Shown piece by piece: positions 18,942 through 27,919 of a stretch of DNA of 64,000 nt (positions are counted from its first letter, which is position 1; every line of letters starts with the position of its first letter). Origin of the DNA: Ancylobacter polymorphus (lineage in GTDB: Bacteria; Pseudomonadota; Alphaproteobacteria; Rhizobiales; Xanthobacteraceae); assembly GCF_022836935.1 (NCBI RefSeq), contig NZ_CP083239.1:3920001-3984000 (forward strand), in the 5' to 3' direction. The translations under genes and the position numbers were made by a program. The notes under the pieces are model-generated. The model worked only from the letters and a program-made list of their open reading frames with translations. It had not been told where the DNA came from and searched no databases.

Positions 18942-19679
18942 TCAGATCATGGCCATCCCGCCATTCACATGCAGCGTCTGGCCGGTGACATATCCGGCCT
19001 CGGCGGATGCGAGATAGACGGCGGCAGCGGCGATATCCTCGGGCGAACCCAGCCGCGCGGCCGGGACGGCGGAGAGAATCGCCTGCTTCTGCTTGTCGTT
19101 CAGCACGTCGGTCATCGGCGTGGCGATGAAACCCGGCGCGATGCAGTTCACCGTCACACCGCGCGCCGCCACTTCCTTGGCGAGCGCCTTGGACATGCCG
19201 ATCATGCCAGCCTTGGCGGCGGCATAATTGCCCTGGCCGGCATTGCCGGTCACTCCGACCACCGAGGTGATGCCGATGATGCGGCCGGTGCGCCGGCGCA
19301 TCATCGAGCGCGCCGCGGCGCGGGTGAGGCGAAACCCGGCGGTGAGGTTCACCGCGATCACCGTGTCCCACATCTCGTCGGTGAGGCGCACGAACAGGCC
19401 ATCGCGGGTGATGCCGGCATTGTTGACGAGAATGTCCAGCTCGCCCATGGCCTCCTCGGCCTGCGGCACCAACTGCTCGACCTGCTCGATGTTCGAGAGG
19501 TCGCAGGGCAGCACATGGGTGCGCTCGCCCATCTCGGCGGCCAGCGCCTCCAGCACCTCGCGCCGCGTGCCCGACAGCGCCACCGTCGCGCCCTGCGCGT
19601 GCAGCGCCTTGGCGATGGCGCCACCGATCCCGCCCGTGGCGCCGGTGACGAGCGCCGTCTTCCCGGTCAGATCGAACAT
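18942..19679 (-). CDS. fabG: 3-oxoacyl-[acyl-carrier-protein] reductase
   Basis: FabG performs the first reduction of the fatty-acid elongation cycle using NADPH. It is a 245-residue short-chain dehydrogenase with the cofactor loop TGATGGIGGAI, NNAGITRDG, the catalytic serine region GITSVVG and YAAAKAG (Tyr and Lys). The start at 19679 (MFDLTGKTALVTG) matches the family and is preceded on the minus strand by CAGGAGTTTCCC. The 25-codon upstream extension overlaps the fabD stop and is not family-like. Confidence 0.97.
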   Translation of the reverse strand: MFDLTGKTALVTGATGGIGGAIAKALHAQGATVALSGTRREVLEALAAEMGERTHVLPCDLSNIEQVEQLVPQAEEAMGELDILVNNAGITRDGLFVRLTDEMWDTVIAVNLTAGFRLTRAAARSMMRRRTGRIIGITSVVGVTGNAGQGNYAAAKAGMIGMSKALAKEVAARGVTVNCIAPGFIATPMTDVLNDKQKQAILSAVPAARLGSPEDIAAAAVYLASAEAGYVTGQTLHVNGGMAMI

Positions 19680-19701
19680 GGGAAACTCCTGAATTGCTGT
19701 C

Positions 19702-20652
19702 TCAAGCCTGGTCTGCGGAAGCGGCGTAGGCGGCGACATCCTCGGGCGTGCCAACGCTTGCCGCGGCCACCTGGCGGGCGATACGCTTGGTGAGGCCGGA
19801 AAGCACCTTGCCAGTCCCCACCTCGACCAGCCGGCTCACGCCCTGCTCCGCCATAAACGCAACGGATTCGCGCCAGCGCACCGTGCTCGTCACCTGCTGC
19901 ACCAGCAGAGCGCGAATCTCATCCGGCGCGTTGACCGGCGCGGCGGTGACATTGGCGACCAGAGGCACCTTCGGCGCCCGCACCTCGACGCCTGCCAGCG
20001 CCTCGCGCATGGCGTCGGCGGCGGAAGCAATGAGACGGCAGTGGAACGGGGCGGAAACCGTGAGCGGAATCGCGCGCGAGGCGCCCTCGCGCTTGGCGAT
20101 CTCGCAGGCGCGCTCGACCGCGGCCGCGTTGCCGGAGACAACCACCTGACCGGGCGCGTTGTCATTGGCGATGTCGCACACCTCGCCCTGCGCCGCTTCG
20201 GCGGCAACAGCAGCCACCTTATCGAAGTCGAGACCCAGGATCGCCGCCATCGCACCCGTGCCAACCGGCGTCGCGGCCTGCATTGCGGTGCCGCGCAGGC
20301 GCAGCAGGCGCGCCGTATCGGCAATGGAGAGCGAACCGGCGGCGGCAAGCGCCGAGTATTCGCCCAGCGAGTGGCCGGCGACGAAGGCCGCGTCGCGGGC
20401 GAGGTCCAGCCCCGCCTCGGCTTCGAGAACGCGGAGCGCGGCGAGAGAAGCGGCCATCAGCGCGGGCTGGGTGTTTGCGGTCAGCGTCAGCGTCTCGATG
20501 GGGCCGTCCCACATCACGGCGGAAAGTTTCTCGCCAAGCGCGGCGTCCACTTCCTCGAACACGGCGCGCGCAACCGGGAACTGGTCGGCCAGGGCCTTGC
20601 CCATGCCGACGGCCTGGCTGCCCTGACCGGGGAAAACGAACGCGATGCTCAT
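19702..20652 (-). CDS. fabD: Malonyl-CoA:ACP transacylase
   Basis: FabD loads malonate onto acyl carrier protein. The 316-residue protein has the glutamine-containing opening FVFPGQGSQAVGMG and the active-site serine S95 in GHSLGEYSALAA. The catalytic histidine sits in SAPFHCRLI. It begins the minus-strand fabD-fabG-acpP-fabF block. A 470-base gap on its upstream side separates it from divergent rpsF. Confidence 0.96.
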   Translation of the reverse strand: MSIAFVFPGQGSQAVGMGKALADQFPVARAVFEEVDAALGEKLSAVMWDGPIETLTLTANTQPALMAASLAALRVLEAEAGLDLARDAAFVAGHSLGEYSALAAAGSLSIADTARLLRLRGTAMQAATPVGTGAMAAILGLDFDKVAAVAAEAAQGEVCDIANDNAPGQVVVSGNAAAVERACEIAKREGASRAIPLTVSAPFHCRLIASAADAMREALAGVEVRAPKVPLVANVTAAPVNAPDEIRALLVQQVTSTVRWRESVAFMAEQGVSRLVEVGTGKVLSGLTKRIARQVAAASVGTPEDVAAYAASADQA

Positions 20653-20908
20653 GACGTTGGAAGAACCTATACGCTGAGAATTGGCGGGCGCAGGAACAAC
20701 GCCCTGCGTTACATGTCAAGTTGCAGCGGCGCGGCCCTGTGGGCAGACGCGCGATTCCTGCGGCTCGACTGCACGCTATTCTGTACGGGCGGCGGCGGCG
20801 ATGTCCGAAGGGACGCGATGCCGCCACACCTCGCGTATATAGAGTGTGGCGGGGTCGCAGGGATGGTGAGCGCAGCGCGGCAAAGCCCGCCTCTCCTCTC
20901 CCCGCGCC

Positions 20909-20936
20909 TTGATTTCCCGCGTTTTTCGCGTATAAG
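20909..20936 (+). promoter_or_regulatory. Candidate sigma-70-type promoter for rpsF operon
   Basis: TTGATT (20909-20914) and TATAAG (20931-20936) are separated by 16 bases and point toward rpsF. It would give a leader of roughly 185 bases. The position and the similarity to consensus support it, but no start site is known. Confidence 0.5.
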
Positions 20937-21053
20937 CCCGCGCACTGTCAGTCCCGGCCGGGGGCTGAACGGACGGTTGCGCTTGGCTTTTTGACTCCGC
21001 GCAGCAGCGAATCCGCGGATTCGCGTCGTCCCGTGTCCCCGCCTTCGAGAATA

Positions 21054-21075
21054 TTCGAGCCTTTCCGGGCTCGAA
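21054..21075 (+). promoter_or_regulatory. Leader hairpin upstream of rpsF, possible S6:S18 autoregulatory site
   Basis: TTCGAGCC and GGCTCGAA form a perfect 8-bp stem with the loop TTTCCG. rpsF operons in many bacteria carry a leader RNA bound by the S6:S18 complex. The loop here contains the CCG that such sites use, but the match is too small to be sure. Confidence 0.25.
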
Positions 21076-21125
21076 GGGCTCGGCGTCGGGATGATGGCCG
21101 CAATAGTGCGGAACATAGGAAAGGC

Positions 21126-21608
21126 ATGAACATGGCTCTTTACGAGCACGTGTTCCTCGCGCGCCAGGATGTGACGGCGCAGCAGGTCGAGGAACTCACG
21201 ACACGCTTCAAGGGCGTGATCGAGGCGAATGGCGGCACGGTCTCCAAGACCGAATACTGGGGCGTGAAGACGCTCACCTACCGCGTCCGCAAGAACCGCA
21301 AGGCGCATTTCTCGCTGATGAACATCGACGCCCCTCCGGCCGCCGTGGCCGAGATGGAGCGCCAGATGCGCATCGACGAGGACATCCTCCGCTACCTCAC
21401 CGTCCGGGTCGAGGAGCTTGAGGAAGGCCAGTCGGTCATGCTGCAGAAGCGCGACCGTGATGACCGCGGCGACCGCGGTTTCGGTGACCGCGGCTTCGGC
21501 GGCGATCGCGGCTTTGGTGGCGGCGGGCGCGGCTTCGGCGGCGATCGTGGCGACCGCGGCCCGCGCCGTGACCGTGAAGAAGCTCCGGCCAACGTGGAGA
21601 CTGAGTGA
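21126..21608 (+). CDS. rpsF: 30S ribosomal protein S6
   Basis: S6 binds the central domain of 16S rRNA as a heterodimer with S18, encoded next. The core (residues 1-105) is canonical: [38 protein letters not shown] and the C-terminal DIGR-like [12 protein letters not shown]. The protein is 160 residues, much longer than the E. coli core because of a low-complexity tail of Asp-Arg-Gly and Gly-Phe-Gly repeats (about residues 110-150). The ATG at 21126 follows AGGAAAGGC closely; the in-frame ATG at 21132 is an equally plausible start. Confidence 0.95.
   Translation: MNMALYEHVFLARQDVTAQQVEELTTRFKGVIEANGGTVSKTEYWGVKTLTYRVRKNRKAHFSLMNIDAPPAAVAEMERQMRIDEDILRYLTVRVEELEEGQSVMLQKRDRDDRGDRGFGDRGFGGDRGFGGGGRGFGGDRGDRGPRRDREEAPANVETE
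21460..21570 (+). repeat. In-frame tandem GACCGCGG/GGCTTCGGC-type repeats in rpsF tail
   Basis: The 3' part of rpsF consists of short imperfect repeats of GACCGCGG and GGCTTCGGCGGC units, encoding DRG and GFG motifs. These may vary in copy number between strains. Confidence 0.7.
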
Positions 21609-21877
21609 TGGCTTTCGGTGGCACCGGCGGCGCAGCCGCGAACTCCTCGGGCGCCCGTCGCCCCTTCTTCCGCCGTCGCAAGACCTGCCCGTTCTCCGGC
21701 GCCAATGCGCCGAAGATCGACTACAAGGACGTGCGTCTGCTGCAGCGCTACATTTCCGAGCGCGGCAAGATCGTTCCCTCGCGCATCACGGCCGTGTCGG
21801 CCAAGAAGCAGCGCGAACTGGCCCAGGCGATCAAGCGCGCGCGCTTCCTCGGCCTGCTGCCCTTCGTGATCCGCTGA
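21608..21877 (+). CDS. rpsR: 30S ribosomal protein S18
   Basis: S18 pairs with S6 on the small subunit. The product is 89 residues with the characteristic [26 protein letters not shown] and a basic C-terminus ([13 protein letters not shown]). Its ATG overlaps the rpsF TGA (TGATG), so the two partners are translationally coupled. A GTG three bases upstream is a less likely start. A strong hairpin follows the gene. Confidence 0.96.
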   Translation: MAFGGTGGAAANSSGARRPFFRRRKTCPFSGANAPKIDYKDVRLLQRYISERGKIVPSRITAVSAKKQRELAQAIKRARFLGLLPFVIR

Positions 21878-21891
21878 TCGCGTGAAATTTC

Positions 21892-21919
21892 TGTCCCCGG
21901 CCACGGCCGGGGACATTTT
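21892..21919 (+). terminator. Hairpin terminator or attenuator after rpsR
   Basis: The stem TGTCCCCGGCC / GGCCGGGGACA (21892-21902, 21905-21915) with a tiny loop is followed by TTTT and then CTG. The DUF2232 gene and rplI lie downstream on the same strand, so it may act as a partial terminator that lowers their expression relative to rpsF-rpsR. Confidence 0.75.
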
Positions 21920-22016
21920 CTGAACCCCATTTCCGACAGGTTTCCGGCCTTCCGGGGACCTTGGCTGGGACGGACGATGATCCGCCCCTAACCGCTAAAG
22001 GCGGGACAGCGCGTCG

Positions 22017-22973
22017 ATGATACAGAACTGGCTCATAGCGCTCGGCGCCGGCGCGGCGTCCGCTCTTCTCGTGGCGACTGTTTCCACGGGCAGCCCGCTT
22101 GCGCTCCCCCTGTTCTATCTCGCCCCCCTGCCCGTCCTCATTGTCGGCCTCGGCTGGACGCACGTTTCCGCGCTGGTCGCCGCATCGGCGGCGGCCGTCG
22201 CCATCGGCGTTTTCTTCGGCCTCGAACTGCTGACCGCCTATGTCGCGGGCGTCGGTCTGCCGGCCTATGTGCTGGCCTATCTCGCGCTGATGGCCCGCGA
22301 GCCGCAGCCGGGCGCACCGCTGGAATGGTTCCCGGTCGGCCGCATCGTTCTTGCCTCCGGCATTCTTGGCTGCCTCGCCGTGGCGGCGCTGATCCCGCTC
22401 GTGGCCGGCAGTGTCGAAGGCTATCAGGCCGCCCTGCGCGCGCTTTTCCAGGCGATGTTCGAGGAGACGCCCGGTGCCGGCGGGGCAGATGTGGAACGGA
22501 TGATCGACCTTCTGGTCCTCATCATGCCGCCAGCCGCCGCTGTCGTCACCATGGTGACGCAGATCGGCAATCTGTGGCTGGCCGCCCACGCCGCTCGTCT
22601 CTCCGGCCGGCTTATGCGCCCCTGGCCCGATCTCGCGGCTATCTCGGTGCCGCGTCCGGTCGCCGTCGTGCTCGTGGGCGCGTTCATCGCCGCCAATCTG
22701 GCAGGCGGTTTCGTCGGCCTGCTGTCGCAGTTGCTCGCCTCCACCCTGGTCATGGTGTTCGCCTTCATCGGGCTGGCCGTCATCCACTGGATCACGCGGG
22801 GTGCTGCCGGCCGCGCCCTGGTGATCGCCACGGTCTGGATCGCGGCACTGGCCCTCGGCTGGCCCTTCGCCATCCTCGCCCTGCTCGGCCTCGCGGAAAC
22901 GCTGTTCGGCGTGCGCTACCGGTTCCGCCGGGGCGGGCCGCCCGGGCGCCCGCCGGCCGCCAATGACATCTGA
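22017..22973 (+). CDS. DUF2232 / YybS-like integral membrane protein
   Basis: This 318-residue, very hydrophobic protein has about eight predicted membrane helices and no signal for export of soluble domains. The DUF2232 (YybS) family is repeatedly found between rpsR and rplI in alphaproteobacteria and in the same neighbourhood in Bacillus. Its function is unknown; a transport or folding role in the membrane has been suggested for the wider family. It opens [18 protein letters not shown]. The start at 22017 lies about 100 bases after the rpsR terminator. Confidence 0.85.
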   Translation: MIQNWLIALGAGAASALLVATVSTGSPLALPLFYLAPLPVLIVGLGWTHVSALVAASAAAVAIGVFFGLELLTAYVAGVGLPAYVLAYLALMAREPQPGAPLEWFPVGRIVLASGILGCLAVAALIPLVAGSVEGYQAALRALFQAMFEETPGAGGADVERMIDLLVLIMPPAAAVVTMVTQIGNLWLAAHAARLSGRLMRPWPDLAAISVPRPVAVVLVGAFIAANLAGGFVGLLSQLLASTLVMVFAFIGLAVIHWITRGAAGRALVIATVWIAALALGWPFAILALLGLAETLFGVRYRFRRGGPPGRPPAANDI

Positions 22974-23016
22974 GATTCCCACCTTCCCGCATCGACGCAT
23001 TGAATGGAGAACTGAA

Positions 23017-23586
23017 ATGGAAGTCATTCTGCTTGAGCGTGTCGCCAAGCTCGGCCAGATGGGCGAAGTCGTCCGCGTCCGCGACGGCTATGCCCGTAAT
23101 TTCCTTCTGCCCTCGGGCAAGGCGCTGCGCGCCACCAAGGAGAACAAGGGCCGCTTCGAGTCGATGAAGGCTCAGCTCGAAGCCCGCAACCTCGAACTGA
23201 AGTCCGAGGCGGCGAAGGTGGGCGAAAGCCTCCAGGGCACCGAGGTCGTTCTCGTCCGCCAGGCTGGCGAGACGGGTTATCTCTACGGCTCGGTGTCGAC
23301 CCGCGACATCGCCGACGCGCTGACCGCGGCCGGCTTCTCCGTCGAGCGCCGCCAGATTGTCCTGAACCACCCGATCAAGACCATCGGCGTGCATGAGGTG
23401 CCGGTCACCCTCCACCCGGAGGTCGAGGTTACGGTTCGCGCCAATGTCGCCCGTAGCCCCGAGGAAGCGCAGCGCCAGTCGCGCGGTGAGGATCTCAGCG
23501 TCGTGCGCGATGACGAGGACGAAGAAGAGTTCCTGGAAGAGGCCGCTGCCGAAGACGGCGACGACGCCGAAGCCGAGCAAGCCTGA
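23017..23586 (+). CDS. rplI: 50S ribosomal protein L9
   Basis: L9 binds 23S rRNA at the base of the L1 stalk. The 189-residue protein has the N-terminal RNA-binding lobe ([33 protein letters not shown]), a long connecting helix and the C-terminal lobe. It carries an extra acidic tail (residues ~165-189, [18 protein letters not shown]) found in Rhizobiales L9. The ATG at 23017 follows TGGAGA and matches the universal N-terminus. The frame is open from 22963, overlapping the previous gene, but that is not used. Confidence 0.96.
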   Translation: MEVILLERVAKLGQMGEVVRVRDGYARNFLLPSGKALRATKENKGRFESMKAQLEARNLELKSEAAKVGESLQGTEVVLVRQAGETGYLYGSVSTRDIADALTAAGFSVERRQIVLNHPIKTIGVHEVPVTLHPEVEVTVRANVARSPEEAQRQSRGEDLSVVRDDEDEEEFLEEAAAEDGDDAEAEQA

Positions 23587-23617
23587 TAGTTTACCTTGCG
23601 TTATCGGCGCAAAGTCG

Positions 23618-23650
23618 AAGCCCGGCCAGCGATGGCCGGGCTTTTTTGCA
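23618..23650 (+). terminator. Rho-independent terminator after rplI
   Basis: An 11-bp stem AAGCCCGGCCA / TGGCCGGGCTT (23618-23628 and 23633-23643) with loop GCGA is followed by a T-run (23644-23647). It ends the rpsF-rpsR-DUF2232-rplI unit. Confidence 0.92.
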
Positions 23651-23807
23651 TAGATGCGGCTGTTCGGGAGGTTGCGAGGCTTGGAAGCTTGTGATGCAAT
23701 GATCGGCAGATAAACCACATGCCCAGCGCATGGGCAGGCAGTCTTCGTGCGGAGACGGGCCTATTCGCGTTGTCTTCGCCGGCTGCCCCGTACTTTGGGA
23801 TTGGCCG

Positions 23808-25067
23808 ATGGAACGGTTGCTCGCCAAGGTCCTCGCGCGCATTGTGCGCCGTGGCTCCCTGTCCGTGGTCTTCGCCTCCGGCGATCGCGCCGTGTTCGGG
23901 GATGGCAGTGGACCACCCCTCACTGTGCGCTTCACCTCTCATGCCTGGCAGCGCCAGATCGTCCTCGATCCCGAACTGAGCTTCGGCGAGGCCTATATGG
24001 AAGGCGGCATGGTGGTGGAGCAGGGCGACATCGCCGAGGTGCTCGCGCTGCTGATGGCGCAGGTCGGCCTCGAGGTGCCCAGCGCCAGCGCGCAGTTCTT
24101 CCTAAGGCTGCGCTTTCTGTTCCGACGCTTGGCGCAATTCAACCCGCCGGAGCGTTCGCAGAAGAACGTCGCCCATCATTACGATCTCGATGGACGGCTC
24201 TACTCGCTGTTCCTCGACGCCGACCGGCAATATTCCTGCGCATATTTCGAGACACCCGACCAGTCACTGGATGACGCCCAACTGGCCAAGAAGCGGCATA
24301 TCGCGGCCAAGCTGCTGTTTGATCGGCCGGGCCTGTCCGCGCTCGACATTGGCTGCGGCTGGGGCGGGATGGGACTTTACCTCGCCGCTCATGCGGGAGC
24401 GAAAGTCACCGGAGTGACGCTGTCGCAGGAGCAGCATGGCGTGGCGAGGTGCCGCGCCGAGGAGCGGGGCCTCGCCGGGCGAGCCGATTTCCGCCTGCAG
24501 GATTATCGCGACGTGGAAGGCCCGTTCGACCGCATCGTCTCGGTCGGCATGTTCGAGCATGTCGGCGTCGGTCATTACGAGGAGTACTTCGCCAAGGTGG
24601 CGGCGCTCATGAAGGAGGACGGCGTCGCGCTCATCCACTCCATCGGCCGCTCGGAAGGTCCCGGCATCACCAATCCCTGGATCGCCAAATACATCTTCCC
24701 CGGCGGCTATATCCCCGCCCTCTCCGAGGTGCTGCCGGCGATCGAGAAGGCGGGGCTGCTTGTCACCGATATAGAGATCCTGCGCCTGCATTATGCCGAG
24801 ACGCTGAAAGCTTGGCGGGAGCGTTTCCTCGCCCATCGCGAGGAGGTGGAGCGGCTCTACGATGCGCGTTTCGTGCGGATGTTCGAGTTCTACCTCGCCT
24901 CGTCCGAGATGGCCTTCCGCCATCAGGGCATGATGGTGTTCCAGGTGCAGCTGGCCAAACGGGAGGGCGTGGTGCCGATGACCCGCAGCTATATTGCGCA
25001 GGGCGAAGCGGCGCTGCGGGGCATGGAGAACCAGAACCGGCCCGGCCTGCGATTGGCGGGTGAGTAG
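23808..25067 (+). CDS. cfa: Cyclopropane-fatty-acyl-phospholipid synthase
   Basis: CFA synthase transfers a methylene group from S-adenosylmethionine to unsaturated acyl chains in membrane phospholipids, stiffening the membrane under stress. The 419-residue protein has an N-terminal lipid-binding domain (GEAYMEGGMVVEQGD), the approach motif VAHHYDLDGRLYSLFLD and QYSCAYFE. The S-adenosylmethionine loop is ALDIGCGWGGMGLYLA. The catalytic region includes FDRIVSVGMFEHVG and IHSIGRS. ATG 23808 (MERLLAKVLARI) fits better than the upstream ATG at 23730. The gene appears to be a single unit after the rplI terminator. Confidence 0.93.
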   Translation: MERLLAKVLARIVRRGSLSVVFASGDRAVFGDGSGPPLTVRFTSHAWQRQIVLDPELSFGEAYMEGGMVVEQGDIAEVLALLMAQVGLEVPSASAQFFLRLRFLFRRLAQFNPPERSQKNVAHHYDLDGRLYSLFLDADRQYSCAYFETPDQSLDDAQLAKKRHIAAKLLFDRPGLSALDIGCGWGGMGLYLAAHAGAKVTGVTLSQEQHGVARCRAEERGLAGRADFRLQDYRDVEGPFDRIVSVGMFEHVGVGHYEEYFAKVAALMKEDGVALIHSIGRSEGPGITNPWIAKYIFPGGYIPALSEVLPAIEKAGLLVTDIEILRLHYAETLKAWRERFLAHREEVERLYDARFVRMFEFYLASSEMAFRHQGMMVFQVQLAKREGVVPMTRSYIAQGEAALRGMENQNRPGLRLAGE

Positions 25068-25233
25068 CCGGCAACCTCTGGGCGCCGGGCCGGTGGTGGC
25101 GGATTCCCGTCAAGCCAGATTCGGCTTTCCACAGGCGCTCCACAGGACAAAATAGGCCGCGCGCGATTCGCCCCGGACATCTGCCCGGTGCGGCGTTAGC
25201 TGTGGCGTCGACCCACCTGCACCCGGAACAGCC

Positions 25234-26718
25234 ATGCTCGATTCTCCGAACCGCCCACCGGCGGAGACCGATGCGTCCTATCGCACCGCCCCGCACAATA
25301 TCGAGGCCGAGCAGGCGCTGCTGGGGGCGATCCTCGTCAACAACGAGGCCTTCTACCGCGTATCCGACTTTCTGGAGCCGCGGCACTTCTTCGAGCCGAT
25401 CCATGTCGCCATCTTCGAGACGGCGGCCGCGTTGATCCGTGCCGGCAAGGTCGCGACGCCCGTCACGCTGAAGACTTTTCTGCCGGCCGATTTCGACGCC
25501 GGCGGGCTGACGGCGCCGCAATATCTCGCCCGCCTCGCGGCGGAAGCGACGACGATCATCAATGCCGAGGATTACGGGCGCACCATTTACGACCTCTCGG
25601 TACGGCGCGATCTCATCCAGATCGGCGAGGAGATCGTCAACGAGGCCTATGAGGCCCCGATCGACGCCACACCGCAGGAGCAGATCGAGGAAGCGGAGAA
25701 GCGGCTCTACGAGCTGGCCGAAACCGGCCGCTACGATGGCGGTTTCATGCGCTTCAACGACGCGCTGAAGGAAGCCGTCGACATGGCGAGCCGCGCCTTC
25801 CAGCGCGACGGCCACCTCTCCGGCACCGCCTCCGGCCTCGACGACCTCGACCAGATGATGGGCGGGCTGCAGCCTTCGGACCTCATCATCCTCGCCGGCC
25901 GTCCGGCGATGGGTAAGACCTCGCTGGCCACCAACATCGCCTTCAACGTCGCGGCGGCGTACACATCGGAAACACTGCCCGACGGGTCGATCCGCGCGGT
26001 GGATGGCGGCGTGGTCGGCTTCTTCTCGCTGGAAATGTCGGCGGAGCAGCTCGCCACCCGTATTCTCGCCGAGCAGGCCGAGATCGCCTCCTACAAGATC
26101 CGACGCGGCGACATCTCCGAGCACGAATTCGACAAGCTCGCCAGCTGCGCCCAGATGATGCAGACGATCCCGCTCTATATCGACGACACCGGCGGCATCT
26201 CCATCGCCCAGCTGCGCGCCCGCGCCCGGCGGCTGAAGCGCCAGCGCGGTCTCGATTTCATGGTGGTGGACTATCTCCAGCTGCTCACCGGCTCGTCCAA
26301 GAGCTCCTCGCAGGGCCGCGTGCAGGAGATCACCGAGATCACCACCGGCTTGAAGGCACTGGCGAAGGAACTCGGCGTGCCGATCATGGCGCTCTCGCAG
26401 CTCTCGCGTCAGGTCGAGGCCCGCGATGACAAGCGTCCGCAATTGTCCGATCTTCGCGAATCCGGCTCGATCGAGCAGGATGCCGACGTGGTGATGTTCG
26501 TGTTCCGTGAGGAGTACTACCTCAAGGGCCGCGAGCCGAAGGAAGGCACCGAGGAATGGTTCAAGTGGGACCAGGACATGAAGGCCGCGCAAGGCATCGC
26601 CGAGGTCATTATCGGCAAGCAGCGCCACGGACCGACCGGCACGGTGAAAGTCTCATTCGAGCCGCAGTTCACCCGCTTCTCCAATCTGGTGCAGTCGGAC
26701 CGGCTGCCTGAGCCGTGA
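25234..26718 (+). CDS. dnaB: Replicative DNA helicase
   Basis: DnaB is the hexameric 5'-3' helicase of the replication fork. The 494-residue protein has the N-terminal primase-interaction domain (HNIEAEQALLGAIL) and a linker. The RecA-like motor has Walker A GRPAMGKTS (222-230), Walker B DFMVVDYLQLL and the sensor LSQLSRQVEARDDKRP. The closing GTVKVSFEPQFTRFSNL is typical. No intein interrupts the motor domain. The rplI...dnaB-alr-radA order is conserved in Rhizobiales. Confidence 0.97.
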   Translation: MLDSPNRPPAETDASYRTAPHNIEAEQALLGAILVNNEAFYRVSDFLEPRHFFEPIHVAIFETAAALIRAGKVATPVTLKTFLPADFDAGGLTAPQYLARLAAEATTIINAEDYGRTIYDLSVRRDLIQIGEEIVNEAYEAPIDATPQEQIEEAEKRLYELAETGRYDGGFMRFNDALKEAVDMASRAFQRDGHLSGTASGLDDLDQMMGGLQPSDLIILAGRPAMGKTSLATNIAFNVAAAYTSETLPDGSIRAVDGGVVGFFSLEMSAEQLATRILAEQAEIASYKIRRGDISEHEFDKLASCAQMMQTIPLYIDDTGGISIAQLRARARRLKRQRGLDFMVVDYLQLLTGSSKSSSQGRVQEITEITTGLKALAKELGVPIMALSQLSRQVEARDDKRPQLSDLRESGSIEQDADVVMFVFREEYYLKGREPKEGTEEWFKWDQDMKAAQGIAEVIIGKQRHGPTGTVKVSFEPQFTRFSNLVQSDRLPEP

Positions 26719-26727
26719 GCGCCCATT

Positions 26728-27861
26728 GTGAGTTCTGATCCCCTCCCGCTCGCCGAGGCCGGCGGTCTTCTCACCCTGGACCTCTCGGCCCTGGCGGCGA
26801 ATTATCAGGAACTGGCGCGTCGCGTCGCGCCGGCCGCCTGCGCCGCCGTGGTCAAGGGCGACGGCTACGGCATCGGCCTCGCGGCGGCCGCCACCACGCT
26901 CTGGCACGCCGGCGCCCGCAGCTTCTTCGTCGCCCTGCTGAGCGAAGCCCGGCGCCTGCGCGCCCTTCTCCCCGACGCTGAAATCTTCGTTCTCAACGGC
27001 CTGTTCCCCGGCACCGAAGCTGCCTATCAGGAAAACGGGCTGCGGCCGGTGCTCGGCAGCACGGACGAGATCGCAAACTGGCGCGATTTCTGCGACCGTA
27101 TCGGCCAGGCACTGCCCGCCGCCATCCATGTCGACACTGGCATGAACCGGCTAGGGCTGACCCCGGCCGAGGCGGTGAACGTGGCGGAGGGCCGGGACGA
27201 ACTCGGCTTTCCGCTCGCCCTGCTGATGAGCCACCTTGCCTGTGCCGACGAGCCGGACCACCCGCTCAATGCGCGCCAATTGGAGGATTTCCGCGCCATC
27301 GCCGCGCTGTTCCCGGATGTGCGTGCCTCGCTGTCCAACTCCGCCGGGGCGCTCGGTGACGCCGCCTATCATTTCGATCTGGTCCGCCCCGGTATCGCCG
27401 TTTATGGCGGGCGCCCGCGGGCGGATGTCGCGCCGCTGCGGCCGGTGGTGCGGCTCGAACTGCGTATCGCCCGCATCCGCCACGTGCATGAGGGTGAAAC
27501 GGTCGGTTATGGCGGCGCCCACACCGCCATCCGCCCTTCGCGCGTCGCTATCCTCTCCGCCGGCTATGCCGACGGCATCCCGCGTCTCGCGGGCGCCTCC
27601 GACCTGCGCCCCGGAGCGGAGGCCGTGGTGGCGGGCCATCGCTGCCCCTTGATCGGCCGCATCTCGATGGACCTGCTTGCCGTCGACATCACCGAACTGC
27701 CCGAAGATGCGGTCCAGCTCGGCGACTTCGCGACCCTGCTCGGTGACGGGCTGACGCTCGACAATCTCGCCCGCCACTCCCAGACCATCGACTACGAAAT
27801 CCTCACCTCGCTCGGCCGCCGCTATCACAGGCGCATCCTGCCGGCGGCGCAAGAGATTTGA
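26728..27861 (+). CDS. alr: Alanine racemase
   Basis: Alr makes D-alanine for peptidoglycan using pyridoxal phosphate. The 377-residue protein shows the cofactor lysine K43 in AAVVKGDGYGIG and the second catalytic base in LSAGYADGIPR. It also has IDYEILTSLGRRYHR at the C-terminus. The start is a GTG ten bases after the dnaB stop. The two genes are probably co-transcribed. Confidence 0.95.
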   Translation: MSSDPLPLAEAGGLLTLDLSALAANYQELARRVAPAACAAVVKGDGYGIGLAAAATTLWHAGARSFFVALLSEARRLRALLPDAEIFVLNGLFPGTEAAYQENGLRPVLGSTDEIANWRDFCDRIGQALPAAIHVDTGMNRLGLTPAEAVNVAEGRDELGFPLALLMSHLACADEPDHPLNARQLEDFRAIAALFPDVRASLSNSAGALGDAAYHFDLVRPGIAVYGGRPRADVAPLRPVVRLELRIARIRHVHEGETVGYGGAHTAIRPSRVAILSAGYADGIPRLAGASDLRPGAEAVVAGHRCPLIGRISMDLLAVDITELPEDAVQLGDFATLLGDGLTLDNLARHSQTIDYEILTSLGRRYHRRILPAAQEI

Positions 27862-27919
27862 TCCCGGTTTGTTCTCGCGCTAGAAGCGCGGGAACTTCTC
27901 AGTACGGGACCCGTTCTCC

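Larger units (their letters stand above)
20653..21125. other. Divergent intergenic region between fabD and rpsF
   Basis: This 473-base region holds the candidate rpsF promoter (20909-20936) and a structured leader. Within the leader are a perfect 16-base palindrome at 21008-21023 and a perfect 8-bp stem with a six-base loop at 21054-21075. No credible gene is present; frames that stay open here lack ribosome-binding sites. The fabD promoter must lie at the left side, but I could not identify it. Confidence 0.6.

Noticed and set aside
24763..26628. 621-codon minus-strand frame opposite dnaB
   Set aside because: Antisense shadow of dnaB and cfa; no family pattern and no start signal.
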